Source of the DNA: Actinomycetes bacterium
GTDB taxonomy: Bacteria > Actinomycetota > Acidimicrobiia > Spongiisociales > SHLN01
Direction: 5' to 3'
Assembly (NCBI GenBank): GCA_024638625.1
Contig: JAHEJY010000006.1
Coordinates: forward strand, 1-40,273
Length of the DNA: 40,273 bases
Shown here: one piece after another, positions 20,501-28,331 of the stretch
How the letters are laid out: the number at the start of each line of letters is the position of its first letter
Position numbering within the stretch: the first letter of the stretch is position 1
Notes under the pieces: model-generated
What the model was told of the DNA's origin: nothing
Database searches by the model: none
What the model saw: the letters and a program-made list of their open reading frames with translations, nothing else
Made by a program: the position numbers and the translations under genes

Positions 20501-21157
20501 GTGAAGCCAGCCAAGATCTATGCGTCCCCTCTTGCAGCCGATTTCTCCCGTCTCGGCGAGGAGATCAAGCTTGTCGAGGAGTACGTCGACGGTATTCATC
20601 TCGACGTGATGGATGGCCACTTCGTGCCGAATCTGTCCTTCGGAGCCGCCGTCATCAAATCCCTGCGACCGCTCACCAAGCTGCATTTCGACACGCAACT
20701 GATGATGACCAACCCGCACGAATACTTCGCCGACTTCGCCGAGGCCGGTTGTGAAGCGGTATCTGTGCATATCGAGGTCTATCCGGATCCCACAGCCGTC
20801 GCGGAAAAAGCGCGAGAGCATGGGCTGAAGTTCGGGCTTGCTCTCAATCCGCCCACGCCTGCCGATGCCGTCGCGCCTTATATGGATCTGTGCGACCATT
20901 TCCTCGTAATGACCGTGAATCCGGGCTTTGGCGGCCAGAGCTTCCTGGAATCTGTGCTGCCGAAAATCGAAAAAGTGCGAGAAAGGGTTGATTCGAACGA
21001 CCTAGGTGCCGATGTACAAGTCGACGGTGGGATCACCGCCACGACAGCGCCATTGGCCCGATCAGCTGGAGCCGAGGCCTTTGTGGTGGGCACTGCTCTT
21101 TTTCGAGCAGACAACCCCGTCGATGCAGCGAAAGCGATACGAGAGGCTTTGAGTTAG
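20501..21157 (+). CDS. rpe: Ribulose-phosphate 3-epimerase
   Basis: ASPLAADFSRLGEEI, HLDVMDGHFVPNLSFG, VMTVNPGFGGQSFLESVLPKI, VDGGITATTAPLARSAGAEAFVVGTALF. GTG 20501 with SD agggaga. Confidence 0.96.
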   Translation: MKPAKIYASPLAADFSRLGEEIKLVEEYVDGIHLDVMDGHFVPNLSFGAAVIKSLRPLTKLHFDTQLMMTNPHEYFADFAEAGCEAVSVHIEVYPDPTAVAEKAREHGLKFGLALNPPTPADAVAPYMDLCDHFLVMTVNPGFGGQSFLESVLPKIEKVRERVDSNDLGADVQVDGGITATTAPLARSAGAEAFVVGTALFRADNPVDAAKAIREALS

Positions 21158-21159
21158 GT

Positions 21160-22086
21160 ATGGGTCAGCGGATCTTTGTCGCCGATGATGATCCAGACAT
21201 CGTTCATTTCGTCCGGGTCAACCTGGAACTCGATGGCTACGAGGTGGATTCGGCCAGTGACGGCAAGCAGGCGCTTGCGGCCATTACAGCCAATCCTCCT
21301 GATCTCGTGATCCTCGACATCATGATGCCCGGAATGGACGGACTGTCTGTGTTGCGTCGCATGCGGACGCATCCTGCCACGGCCAATATCTCCGTCATCA
21401 TCCTCACGGCAAAAGCACTCCCGCAGGATCGCGTCGAGGGTCTCCAACTCGGAGCCGATGACTATGTAACAAAGCCATTCGAATTCGACGAGCTCGTCGC
21501 CAGAATCCAAACCGTCCTGGCCAGAGCACAGGCCAACCGCGACCTGTCGCCGCTGACGGGACTACCTGGCAACTTTCGCATCTCGCAAGAGCTCGAGCGT
21601 CGGATCGACTCAGGTAAGCCGTTTGCGCTCGTGCATGCAGACCTCGACAATTTCAAAGCCTTCAACGATCACTACGGCTTCATGCGCGGCGACGGTGTGA
21701 TCAAGTTCTCTGCACATGTGCTGCTCGAAGCCCAGGCTGCCTTGGAAGAGGCGGAGCCATTCATTGGACATATCGGCGGCGACGACTTCATCGCCCTGGT
21801 CGATCCCGAGCGTGTCGAGGACTTCTGCAAAACCGTGATTCGCACGTTCGATGAAGGCGTGCTCGATTTCTATGACACGGCCGACGTGCTGCGCGGCTAC
21901 ATCGAAGTGGTCGACCGTCGCGGTGAGCGTCATGCGTTTCCGCTGACGTCGATCTCGCTGGGTGTTGTCACCAACCAGCATCGCCCCATCCAAAACCAAT
22001 GGGAGGCGTCGGCGATCGCATCCGAGATGAAGGAACACGCCAAACGTCAGGCCGGCTCTGTCTACGAGATCGATCGCCGTACTTAG
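21160..22086 (+). CDS. Response regulator receiver + GGDEF-type domain (putative diguanylate cyclase)
   Basis: REC: VADDDPDIVHFVRVNLELDGYEV...DLVILDIMMPGMDG...ILTAKA...GADDYVTKPFEFDEL. GGDEF domain: SPLTGLPGNFRISQELERRI, HADLDNFKAFNDHYGFMRGDGVIK, signature GGDDF. Confidence 0.9.
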   Translation: MGQRIFVADDDPDIVHFVRVNLELDGYEVDSASDGKQALAAITANPPDLVILDIMMPGMDGLSVLRRMRTHPATANISVIILTAKALPQDRVEGLQLGADDYVTKPFEFDELVARIQTVLARAQANRDLSPLTGLPGNFRISQELERRIDSGKPFALVHADLDNFKAFNDHYGFMRGDGVIKFSAHVLLEAQAALEEAEPFIGHIGGDDFIALVDPERVEDFCKTVIRTFDEGVLDFYDTADVLRGYIEVVDRRGERHAFPLTSISLGVVTNQHRPIQNQWEASAIASEMKEHAKRQAGSVYEIDRRT

Positions 22087-22300
22087 GGGCGGCGGTTACA
22101 CGCTCCACTTGGCCGGACCTACCGTACGCGGGAAGTGGTCTAAGTCGGCCGTGATCGTGGCTTTGGGGAGCTACCGCCTTGATGGCATGCCGAATGAGCC
22201 TCAAGCCCCTTTGCGTAGATCTTCTGCTAACGACCAACGTTAATTCTTGTCGTAGAGCCGTAGTAAGTTCCAATTCGACGCAGCGACAGAAGGAGACATC

Positions 22301-23104
22301 ATGCCGACGCGAGACAGTTACGCCCATGGAGTGCCAAGTTGGGTTGACCTGGGGACGACCGACGTCGAAGGTGCCAAGAAGTTTTACGGAGCAGTGTTTG
22401 GGTGGGAGGCAGAAGATGTGCCGACCGAGCAGGGGATGGAGTACACGATGTTCCGCCAGAACGGCAAGGCGGTCGCCGGGATGGGACCGATTACACCAGA
22501 GCAGGCCGAAGCCGGGATGCCCCCTTTTTGGGGCAGCTATGTCAATGTCGATAGCGTTGACGACACTATCACCGCGACGACGGCGTCGGGTGGCAGCGTT
22601 GTGATGCCGGCAATGGATGTCATGGATACCGGTCGGATGGCCTTTATCAGTGATCCCACCGGTGCTTCGATCGGCTTGTGGCAGGCTGGCACCCACAAGG
22701 GCGCCGAGCTCGTGAACGAACATGGTTCGCTGTTCTGGAATGAGCTGATGACCGACGACACCGCCGCGGCAACGACGTTCTACGGAGACGTTTTCGGCTG
22801 GCTGCCTGAGGTCACCGATATGCCGACCGGGCCATATACATCCTTCTGGGCGGGAGGCAAGGTCGAGGGCAATTCGGCTGCGGGAATGATGGGAAAGACC
22901 GAGGATATGGGCGAGTTTCCGAACTACTGGAGCGTCTATTTCGCGGTCGACGATGTCGATGCCATGCTTGGATCCGTCAAGGACAACGGAGGACAGGTCA
23001 TCATGGCGCCAATGGACATTCCGGAGGTAGGTCGGTTTGCAGTGGTTCAGGACCCACAGGGTGCAACCTTCTCGGTCATGAAGCCGGCGAACCCGCAGAC
23101 GTAG
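22301..23104 (+). CDS. VOC (glyoxalase/bleomycin-resistance-like) family protein, two tandem domains
   Basis: HGVPSWVDLGTTDVEGAKKFYGAVFGWEAED and GSLFWNELMTDDTAAATTFYGDVFGWLPEVT repeats. SD aaggag. Confidence 0.88.
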   Translation: MPTRDSYAHGVPSWVDLGTTDVEGAKKFYGAVFGWEAEDVPTEQGMEYTMFRQNGKAVAGMGPITPEQAEAGMPPFWGSYVNVDSVDDTITATTASGGSVVMPAMDVMDTGRMAFISDPTGASIGLWQAGTHKGAELVNEHGSLFWNELMTDDTAAATTFYGDVFGWLPEVTDMPTGPYTSFWAGGKVEGNSAAGMMGKTEDMGEFPNYWSVYFAVDDVDAMLGSVKDNGGQVIMAPMDIPEVGRFAVVQDPQGATFSVMKPANPQT

Positions 23105-23293
23105 CCAAAGCAAAGTACCGGGGCCCGGGAAGTGCTCTCACAGAGTTATGGCGCCCGGTTCTTGGTTGTAGGGCCTCACCGCCCAACGGCGATTCACGCA
23201 GATGTTATTCCGGCCTTTCCTCTGGTGTCCGGGTGACACGTCCTGCCGTGAGGTAGTGAGGCTGGTCTGACCTTTCCCGTGCCGATCAGGCCA

Positions 23294-23308
23294 TATGCTT
23301 TCGGGATG
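23294..23308 (+). promoter_or_regulatory. Putative leaderless promoter -10 for the MFS gene
   Basis: TATGCT (23294-23299), 6 nt, ATG (23306). Implies translation starts at MGRVSLRTLL, not at the GTG at 23279. Confidence 0.35.
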
Positions 23309-24457
23309 GGTCGGGTCTCGTTGCGTACGCTTTTGGTCATTGCGTTTGCCAGCTTTGCGGGACTCGGGCTGGCCAGCAATCTCCTCGGGACGTCATGGCC
23401 GAGCATGCAAGTCGAGTTCGACCGCCCCGTGGCCGACCTCGGCTTCCTCATTGCGGTAGGCATTGCTGCCGGTGGCGTGGCCGCGGCAGCGAGTGGCCGG
23501 ATCGGACGGTTGATCGGCTCCGGTGCGATGCTGGTGACCGCCATGACAATGTTCACAGGCTCCCTCGTTGTGTTCTCTCTGGCGTCGGAGTGGGGATTCA
23601 TCGTGTTGGCCATGGTCGTTGGAGGCATCGGCCATGGCCTGCTCGATCCGACGATCAACACGCACGTCGCAAAAGAGCACGGCACCCGGATGATGAACCT
23701 TCTTCATTCGAGCTTCGGCATCGGAGGTATCTTCGGGCCACTTCTGGTGGCCTGGTCGCTCACCGGCAGTGGGAGCTGGCGCTGGGCCTTCGGAGCTACC
23801 GGCGCGGCCGGCCTACTGATGCTCGCATCGGTGTTCGCAACACGAAATGATTGGCACAAGGTTCCGCCGCCGACGCCGAATGCACCGCGAGATGTCGATA
23901 TCTTCTGGTCGTCACTCCCGTACTTGCTGTCGTTCTCGCTGGCCGTCGGGGTTGAGATCGCTCTCGGCCAATGGGCTTTCTCCGTCCTGACTGAACGGGG
24001 TACGGCGGTAGCGGCTGCCGCGCGCTTTGTCGCCTCATTTTGGGGTGGGCTCACGGTGGGCCGTCTGATCGGGGTGGTGGTCGGCGACCGCGTCCCGCAG
24101 CGAACGACTCTCATGATGAGCGCCTCGGGAGTCGGGTTCGGTCTTCTGGTGTTGGCGATCAATCCCGCAGGGCTCGGACCCTGGGGACTACCGATCGCAG
24201 GCTTTGGGATGGCGCTCGTGTTTCCGACGATGGTTGTCGCCTCGGCCAGGCGATTCGGCGACCAGGCCGACATTGTCATCGGATGGTCGTTGGCGGCGGC
24301 ATCCGCCGGCGGAGCGGCGGTTCCCTGGATCGTCGGGATCGCCGGATCCCGACTTGGTCTCGATGCGATTCCTCCGCTCTTGTTGCTGGGTGTGGCAGCT
24401 CTGACCGTGACCTTCTGGATAGCTACTTCGCGACGCTTTCGGGCTGTGGCATCCTGA
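23306..24457 (+). CDS. MFS transporter
   Basis: About 12 hydrophobic helices; fucose-permease-like MFS pattern (ASFAGLGLASNLLGTSWPSMQVEF...). Start 23306 or 23279. Confidence 0.85.
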   Translation: MGRVSLRTLLVIAFASFAGLGLASNLLGTSWPSMQVEFDRPVADLGFLIAVGIAAGGVAAAASGRIGRLIGSGAMLVTAMTMFTGSLVVFSLASEWGFIVLAMVVGGIGHGLLDPTINTHVAKEHGTRMMNLLHSSFGIGGIFGPLLVAWSLTGSGSWRWAFGATGAAGLLMLASVFATRNDWHKVPPPTPNAPRDVDIFWSSLPYLLSFSLAVGVEIALGQWAFSVLTERGTAVAAAARFVASFWGGLTVGRLIGVVVGDRVPQRTTLMMSASGVGFGLLVLAINPAGLGPWGLPIAGFGMALVFPTMVVASARRFGDQADIVIGWSLAAASAGGAAVPWIVGIAGSRLGLDAIPPLLLLGVAALTVTFWIATSRRFRAVAS

Positions 24458-24476
24458 CGTAAGATGGAGTTGTCCT

Positions 24477-24637
24477 ACTTCAGGGCAGGGTGAAATTCCC
24501 TACCGGCGGTGATGCTGGTTCCGGCAATAGTCGGTTCGCACGCAAGCCCGCGACTCCTGAGGAACGCGCGAGCGTCCCCCGGGACTGATCTGGTGAAACT
24601 CCAGAGCCGACGGTCACAGTCCGGATGGGAGAAGTGG
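24477..24637 (+). ncRNA. FMN riboswitch (RFN element)
   Basis: CAGGGCAGGGTGAAATTCCCTACCGGCGGTGAT ... AGCCCGCGA ... GATCTGGTGAAACTCCAGAGCCGACGGTCACAGTCCGGATGGGAGAAG; classical RFN conserved blocks, upstream of ribD. Confidence 0.97.
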
Positions 24638-24788
24638 ACGAACAACGAGGCCGCTCGGCGCCGCTTCGCTCGACCTGTCGGTGTTACCCCGGCGATCGAG
24701 ATGACGGCGATGCCCGATGCCTGGTCGTTGGTCGACTCCTGGTTTCGCACACCTGCGTACCTCCCTGAAGCAGGCAGGAAGGACGACC

Positions 24789-25823
24789 TTGAACGACCGA
24801 GAATCACTAGCCATGTCACGTGCTGTGGAGATAGCGCGACAGGCCCGCCCCCATCCCAATCCGCGTGTGGGGTGCGTGCTGCTCGACGCGACTGGCAACG
24901 TCATCGCCGAAGGTTTCCACGAAAAAGCAGGGGAAGCCCACGCCGAACAGCTCGCGCTGGATCTAGCGGTTGTCCCCGTTCACACGGCCGTCGTGACACT
25001 GGAACCGTGTTCTCATACCGGTCAGACGCCCCCGTGCACGGAGGGCCTGATAAGAGCCGGTGTTGCCAGAGTTGTCGTAGGCTCGATTGACCCCGATCCC
25101 AGGGTGTCGGGCCGGGGTATCCGGCGCCTGACTGAAGCCGGGCTCGATGTCGAGCTCACGGGTCCCGATATTGCCGAGGTCGACCCGGGGTATGCCTGGC
25201 ACCGCCGGACCGGTCGACCGCGGGTCACTCTGAAGATGGCGGCCACGCTCGACGGGCAGACGGCTACAGACACGGGTGAGTCACAGTGGATCACCGGTGA
25301 GCGAGCCCGGGCGGATGCTCAGGTCCTGAGATCGGAAGCAGACGCGATTGTGGTCGGTATCGGAACCGCCATCGCTGACACACCGAGGTTGACGGTGAGA
25401 ATCGACGGTTATCAGGGACCGCAGCCACGGCCGGTGGTGATCACCGGCGATAGGTCGTTGCCGGACGAACATCGGCTTCAAGATCCTCTGGTCTATGGAC
25501 CGCATGGGGTAGCCGGCGTTGTGGGTTTCCCCGGGCCCGCCGGTGTCGATCTCAATGCTGTCATCGCAGACCTCGGCGAGCGCGGCTACCTCGACATCAT
25601 GGTCGAAGGCGGCGCCACACTGGCGGCCAGTTTTTGGGCGGAGGACCTTGTCGACGAAATCGTGCTGTATCTGGCAGCCAAAATCGCCGGCGGATACGGA
25701 CAGGGCCTCTTCGCGGATGTATTCACCGATCTCGCCGATGCGCGATCCGTTGCTATCCGCTCGATTGACCGCGTAGGCGAGGACATCGTTCTGCGCGCCT
25801 CTGTTGCTCGGGACGGAACCTGA
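24789..25823 (+). CDS. ribD: Bifunctional diaminohydroxyphosphoribosylaminopyrimidine deaminase / 5-amino-6-(5-phosphoribosylamino)uracil reductase
   Basis: RPHPNPRVGCVLLD, GEAHAEQLAL, TLEPCSHTGQTPPC, RPRVTLKMAATLDGQTA, VEGGATLAASFW. TTG 24789 with SD aggaagga inferred; an in-frame ATG exists at 24717. Confidence 0.94.
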   Translation: MNDRESLAMSRAVEIARQARPHPNPRVGCVLLDATGNVIAEGFHEKAGEAHAEQLALDLAVVPVHTAVVTLEPCSHTGQTPPCTEGLIRAGVARVVVGSIDPDPRVSGRGIRRLTEAGLDVELTGPDIAEVDPGYAWHRRTGRPRVTLKMAATLDGQTATDTGESQWITGERARADAQVLRSEADAIVVGIGTAIADTPRLTVRIDGYQGPQPRPVVITGDRSLPDEHRLQDPLVYGPHGVAGVVGFPGPAGVDLNAVIADLGERGYLDIMVEGGATLAASFWAEDLVDEIVLYLAAKIAGGYGQGLFADVFTDLADARSVAIRSIDRVGEDIVLRASVARDGT

Positions 25824-26416
25824 TGTTCACCGGTATCGTCGAAGCGCTTGCAGACGTCGTCGGCGTCGAGCGCAAGGGCGAGGGGGCGCGCATCGTTGTG
25901 TCGCATTCCCTGGCTGCCGAGCTCGCAATCGGAGAGTCGGTCGCCGTCAACGGAACCTGCCTCACGGTCGTGGAACGTTCATCTCATGAGGTTGCCTTCG
26001 ACGTCGTAGCGGAGAGCCTCATGAGAACGAGCCTGGGTGATCTGGCACCGGGCGCGGTCGTCAATATTGAACGCGCCATGCCGGCCAAGGGGCGTTTCGA
26101 CGGTCACATCGTGCAGGGCCATGTCGATACGACGGTCGTCGTGCGCGACATCGAGACGGAGGGCGATGGGGTTCGCATGTGGTTCAATATCGATCCCGGG
26201 CTCGGGCGGTACATCGTCGAGAAAGGGTCGGTGACTCTCGACGGGGTGAGCCTGACGGTGGCAACTGTCGATGGTGATGGTTTCTCGGTCGCCCTCATCC
26301 CTCACACGCTGAAGGTCACGACGCTCGGGAGCCGCAAAGTCAGAGATCGCATGAATCTCGAGGTGGATGTGGTGGCCAAGTACGTGGAACGCATGTTGGA
26401 AAGGACCAGGCGATGA
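25823..26416 (+). CDS. ribE: Riboflavin synthase (alpha)
   Basis: MFTGIVEALADV, VAVNGTCLTVV, GRFDGHIVQGHVDTT, VEKGSVTLDGVSLTV; duplicated lumazine-binding halves. Confidence 0.96.
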   Translation: MFTGIVEALADVVGVERKGEGARIVVSHSLAAELAIGESVAVNGTCLTVVERSSHEVAFDVVAESLMRTSLGDLAPGAVVNIERAMPAKGRFDGHIVQGHVDTTVVVRDIETEGDGVRMWFNIDPGLGRYIVEKGSVTLDGVSLTVATVDGDGFSVALIPHTLKVTTLGSRKVRDRMNLEVDVVAKYVERMLERTRR

Positions 26417-27606
26417 ATCTTGTTCGGATCGAGGAGGGCATCGAGGCGTTTCGCAATGGCGAGTTCTTGATCGTGATCGATGCGGCCGACAGGGAAAACG
26501 AAGCAGATCTCATCATGGCAGCCGAGAAGGTGACGCCTGACGCCGTTGCCTTCATGGTTCGTTTCACGTCGGGTTTGATATGCCAGCCCATGCTGGGCGA
26601 GCAGCTAGACGCATTGGAACTTCCTCTGATGGTTCCTGCCGCGGGCGACGTTCACCATACTCAGTTCACGGTTTCTGTCGATTACACCCCCGGCACCACG
26701 ACGGGAATCTCAGCCGAGGATCGAGCAAACACCGTTCTCAGCCTGATAGACCCGGGAACCCGCCCGATGGATCTGGCGCGGCCCGGTCACGTTTTTCCGC
26801 TGAGGTATACGAGCGGCGGGGTGCTCCGCCGTCCGGGCCACACAGAGGCCGGGGTCGACCTTGCGGTGCTGGCCGGACTGTATCCCTCTTCGATCCTGTG
26901 TGAGCTGGTCAACGACGACGGAACGATGTCACGTGGCACCGACCTCGAAGATTTCAGTAGAGAACACGGCATCAAGATGGTTTCCATCGAAGACCTCATT
27001 TCGTACCGACTGCAAACCGAAAACACCGTGACACGCAGGGCCAAGGCTTCCCTTCCGACCGTGCACGGAGATTTCACTGTCTTCGGTTACCTCGATCAGA
27101 TCACAGGAGCCGAACATGTGGCACTCGTGAGCGGCGAGCCAACCGATGGGATGCTGGTCCGGGTTCACAGTGAATGCCGGACCGGTGACGTGTTCAATTC
27201 GACGCGCTGCGACTGCCGATGGCAGCTCGTTGCGGCCATGGAACAGATCTCCGCATCCGGCAGCGGCGCAGTCATCTACATGGACGGACACGAAGGACGA
27301 GGAATTGGATTGTTGAATAAGCTCGCGGCGTATCAGCGTCAGGACGAAGGCGGGGAAGACACGGTTGAAGCCAACCTGAGTCTGGGTTTTCCCGCCGACG
27401 CCCGGCGCTTCGAGGCGGCGGCCCACGTCCTGGATGACCTCGGGGTGGGATCGGTACGGCTTCTCTCGAATAACCCGGACAAGAGGGCCGGCCTCGAAAA
27501 TGCAGGCGTCAAAGTGACCGAGATCGTGCCTCTGGTTGCACCGGCAAACGACGTAAACCGCGGGTATCTCGAAACGAAGGCATCGAAGATGGGCCACTCG
27601 CTTTGA
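26413..27606 (+). CDS. ribBA: 3,4-dihydroxy-2-butanone-4-phosphate synthase / GTP cyclohydrolase II
   Basis: IDAADRENEADLIMAAEKV, HTEAGVDLAVLAGL; VHSECRTGDVFNSTRCDC, GHEGRGIGLLNKLAAY, LLSNNPDK. Confidence 0.95.
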   Translation: MNLVRIEEGIEAFRNGEFLIVIDAADRENEADLIMAAEKVTPDAVAFMVRFTSGLICQPMLGEQLDALELPLMVPAAGDVHHTQFTVSVDYTPGTTTGISAEDRANTVLSLIDPGTRPMDLARPGHVFPLRYTSGGVLRRPGHTEAGVDLAVLAGLYPSSILCELVNDDGTMSRGTDLEDFSREHGIKMVSIEDLISYRLQTENTVTRRAKASLPTVHGDFTVFGYLDQITGAEHVALVSGEPTDGMLVRVHSECRTGDVFNSTRCDCRWQLVAAMEQISASGSGAVIYMDGHEGRGIGLLNKLAAYQRQDEGGEDTVEANLSLGFPADARRFEAAAHVLDDLGVGSVRLLSNNPDKRAGLENAGVKVTEIVPLVAPANDVNRGYLETKASKMGHSL

Positions 27607-28031
27607 GCAGAGCTTCCGGTCTTCGGATCGGGATAGCCGTTGCATCGTTCAACGAAGTGATTACGTCGGCTTTGCTGGCGGGTGCGGAGTCGAGATTGGA
27701 AGACGCCGATGAGTTGGTCGTATTCCGGGTTCCCGGTGCGTGGGAGCTTCCCCTCGGCGTGCGAAACCTGGCTCAAACCGGGGTCGACGGCGTCGTGGCC
27801 ATCGGCGCCGTGATCGAGGGGGAGACCGATCATTACCAATTCATCGCAGCGGAGGCTTCACGTGGTCTCCAGGCCGTCATGCTGGAGACCGGCGTGCCGG
27901 TGGGCAATGCACTCCTGACCGTGCGCCTGCTGGAGCATGCGCGCGAGCGGAGTGCGCCCGGCGCAGGAAACAAAGGGGCGGAGGCGGCCGATGCAGTTGT
28001 CGATATGATTCACGCTTTACGTTCGATATAA
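27603..28031 (+). CDS. ribH: 6,7-dimethyl-8-ribityllumazine synthase
   Basis: IGIAVASFNEVITSALLAGAE, FRVPGAWELPLGVRNLAQ, GAVIEGETDHYQFIAAEASRGLQ, NKGAEAADAVVDMIHAL. Confidence 0.95.
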   Translation: MSRASGLRIGIAVASFNEVITSALLAGAESRLEDADELVVFRVPGAWELPLGVRNLAQTGVDGVVAIGAVIEGETDHYQFIAAEASRGLQAVMLETGVPVGNALLTVRLLEHARERSAPGAGNKGAEAADAVVDMIHALRSI

Positions 28032-28053
28032 TCCTGGTTTCCATAGAGCAAGC

Positions 28054-28069
28054 GGAAGCTGCTGCTTCC
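28054..28069 (+). promoter_or_regulatory. Hairpin in the ribH-infC intergenic region; possible antiterminator partner
   Basis: GGAAGC-tgct-GCTTCC perfect stem. Contains CTGCTGC (28059-28065), complementary to GCAGCAG in the downstream terminator 5' arm. Confidence 0.4.
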
Positions 28070-28157
28070 CACCGGGCCGCCCATGCGAGCGCCGGTTAAT
28101 CATCGCGTATCCCGTCCTACGTGGATGTCCCGACGTCATGTTGGATGCGGTGCCATG

Positions 28158-28184
28158 AACGCAGCAGTCGTGCTGCGTTTTTCT
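28158..28184 (+). terminator. Intrinsic terminator (end of rib operon and/or infC-operon attenuator)
   Basis: AACGCAGCA-gtcg-TGCTGCGTT followed by TTTTCT; 9-bp perfect stem. Confidence 0.88.
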
Positions 28185-28222
28185 ATGGTCGGTAGAGATT
28201 GAAGATTTGAGCACAAGACAAA

Positions 28223-28298
28223 GCCACATCACGATCAAAGCCGAAACATAGAGTCGGCCACTTATCAGACAGCCACTTACAACAGCCACATATCAACA
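28223..28298 (+). repeat. Four short imperfect direct repeats in the infC upstream region
   Basis: gccacatcacgatcaaa (28223), gccacttatcagaca (28257), gccacttacaaca (28272), gccacatatcaaca (28285). Confidence 0.55.
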
Positions 28299-28331
28299 AA
28301 AGGGAGTGGACAATACGAAGGAGCATCCAAC

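Noticed and set aside
22087-22300. Intergenic region before the VOC gene considered for tRNA or small RNA
   Set aside because: No cloverleaf or terminator recognised; a short ACGAC…GTCGT inverted repeat is too weak to call.
21968-23113. 381-aa minus-strand ORF opposite the VOC gene
   Set aside because: Antisense shadow of a well-supported + strand VOC CDS plus intergenic DNA. Arg/His/Cys-rich composition, no recognisable domain.
23105-23278. Intergenic region VOC-MFS considered for terminator/tRNA
   Set aside because: GC-rich palindromic bits (GGGGCCC) but no U-tract, tRNA or conserved structure that I can support.
24509-25090. 193-aa + strand ORF over the FMN riboswitch and ribD start
   Set aside because: Out of frame with ribD and reads through the conserved RFN structure; RNA element is the better explanation.
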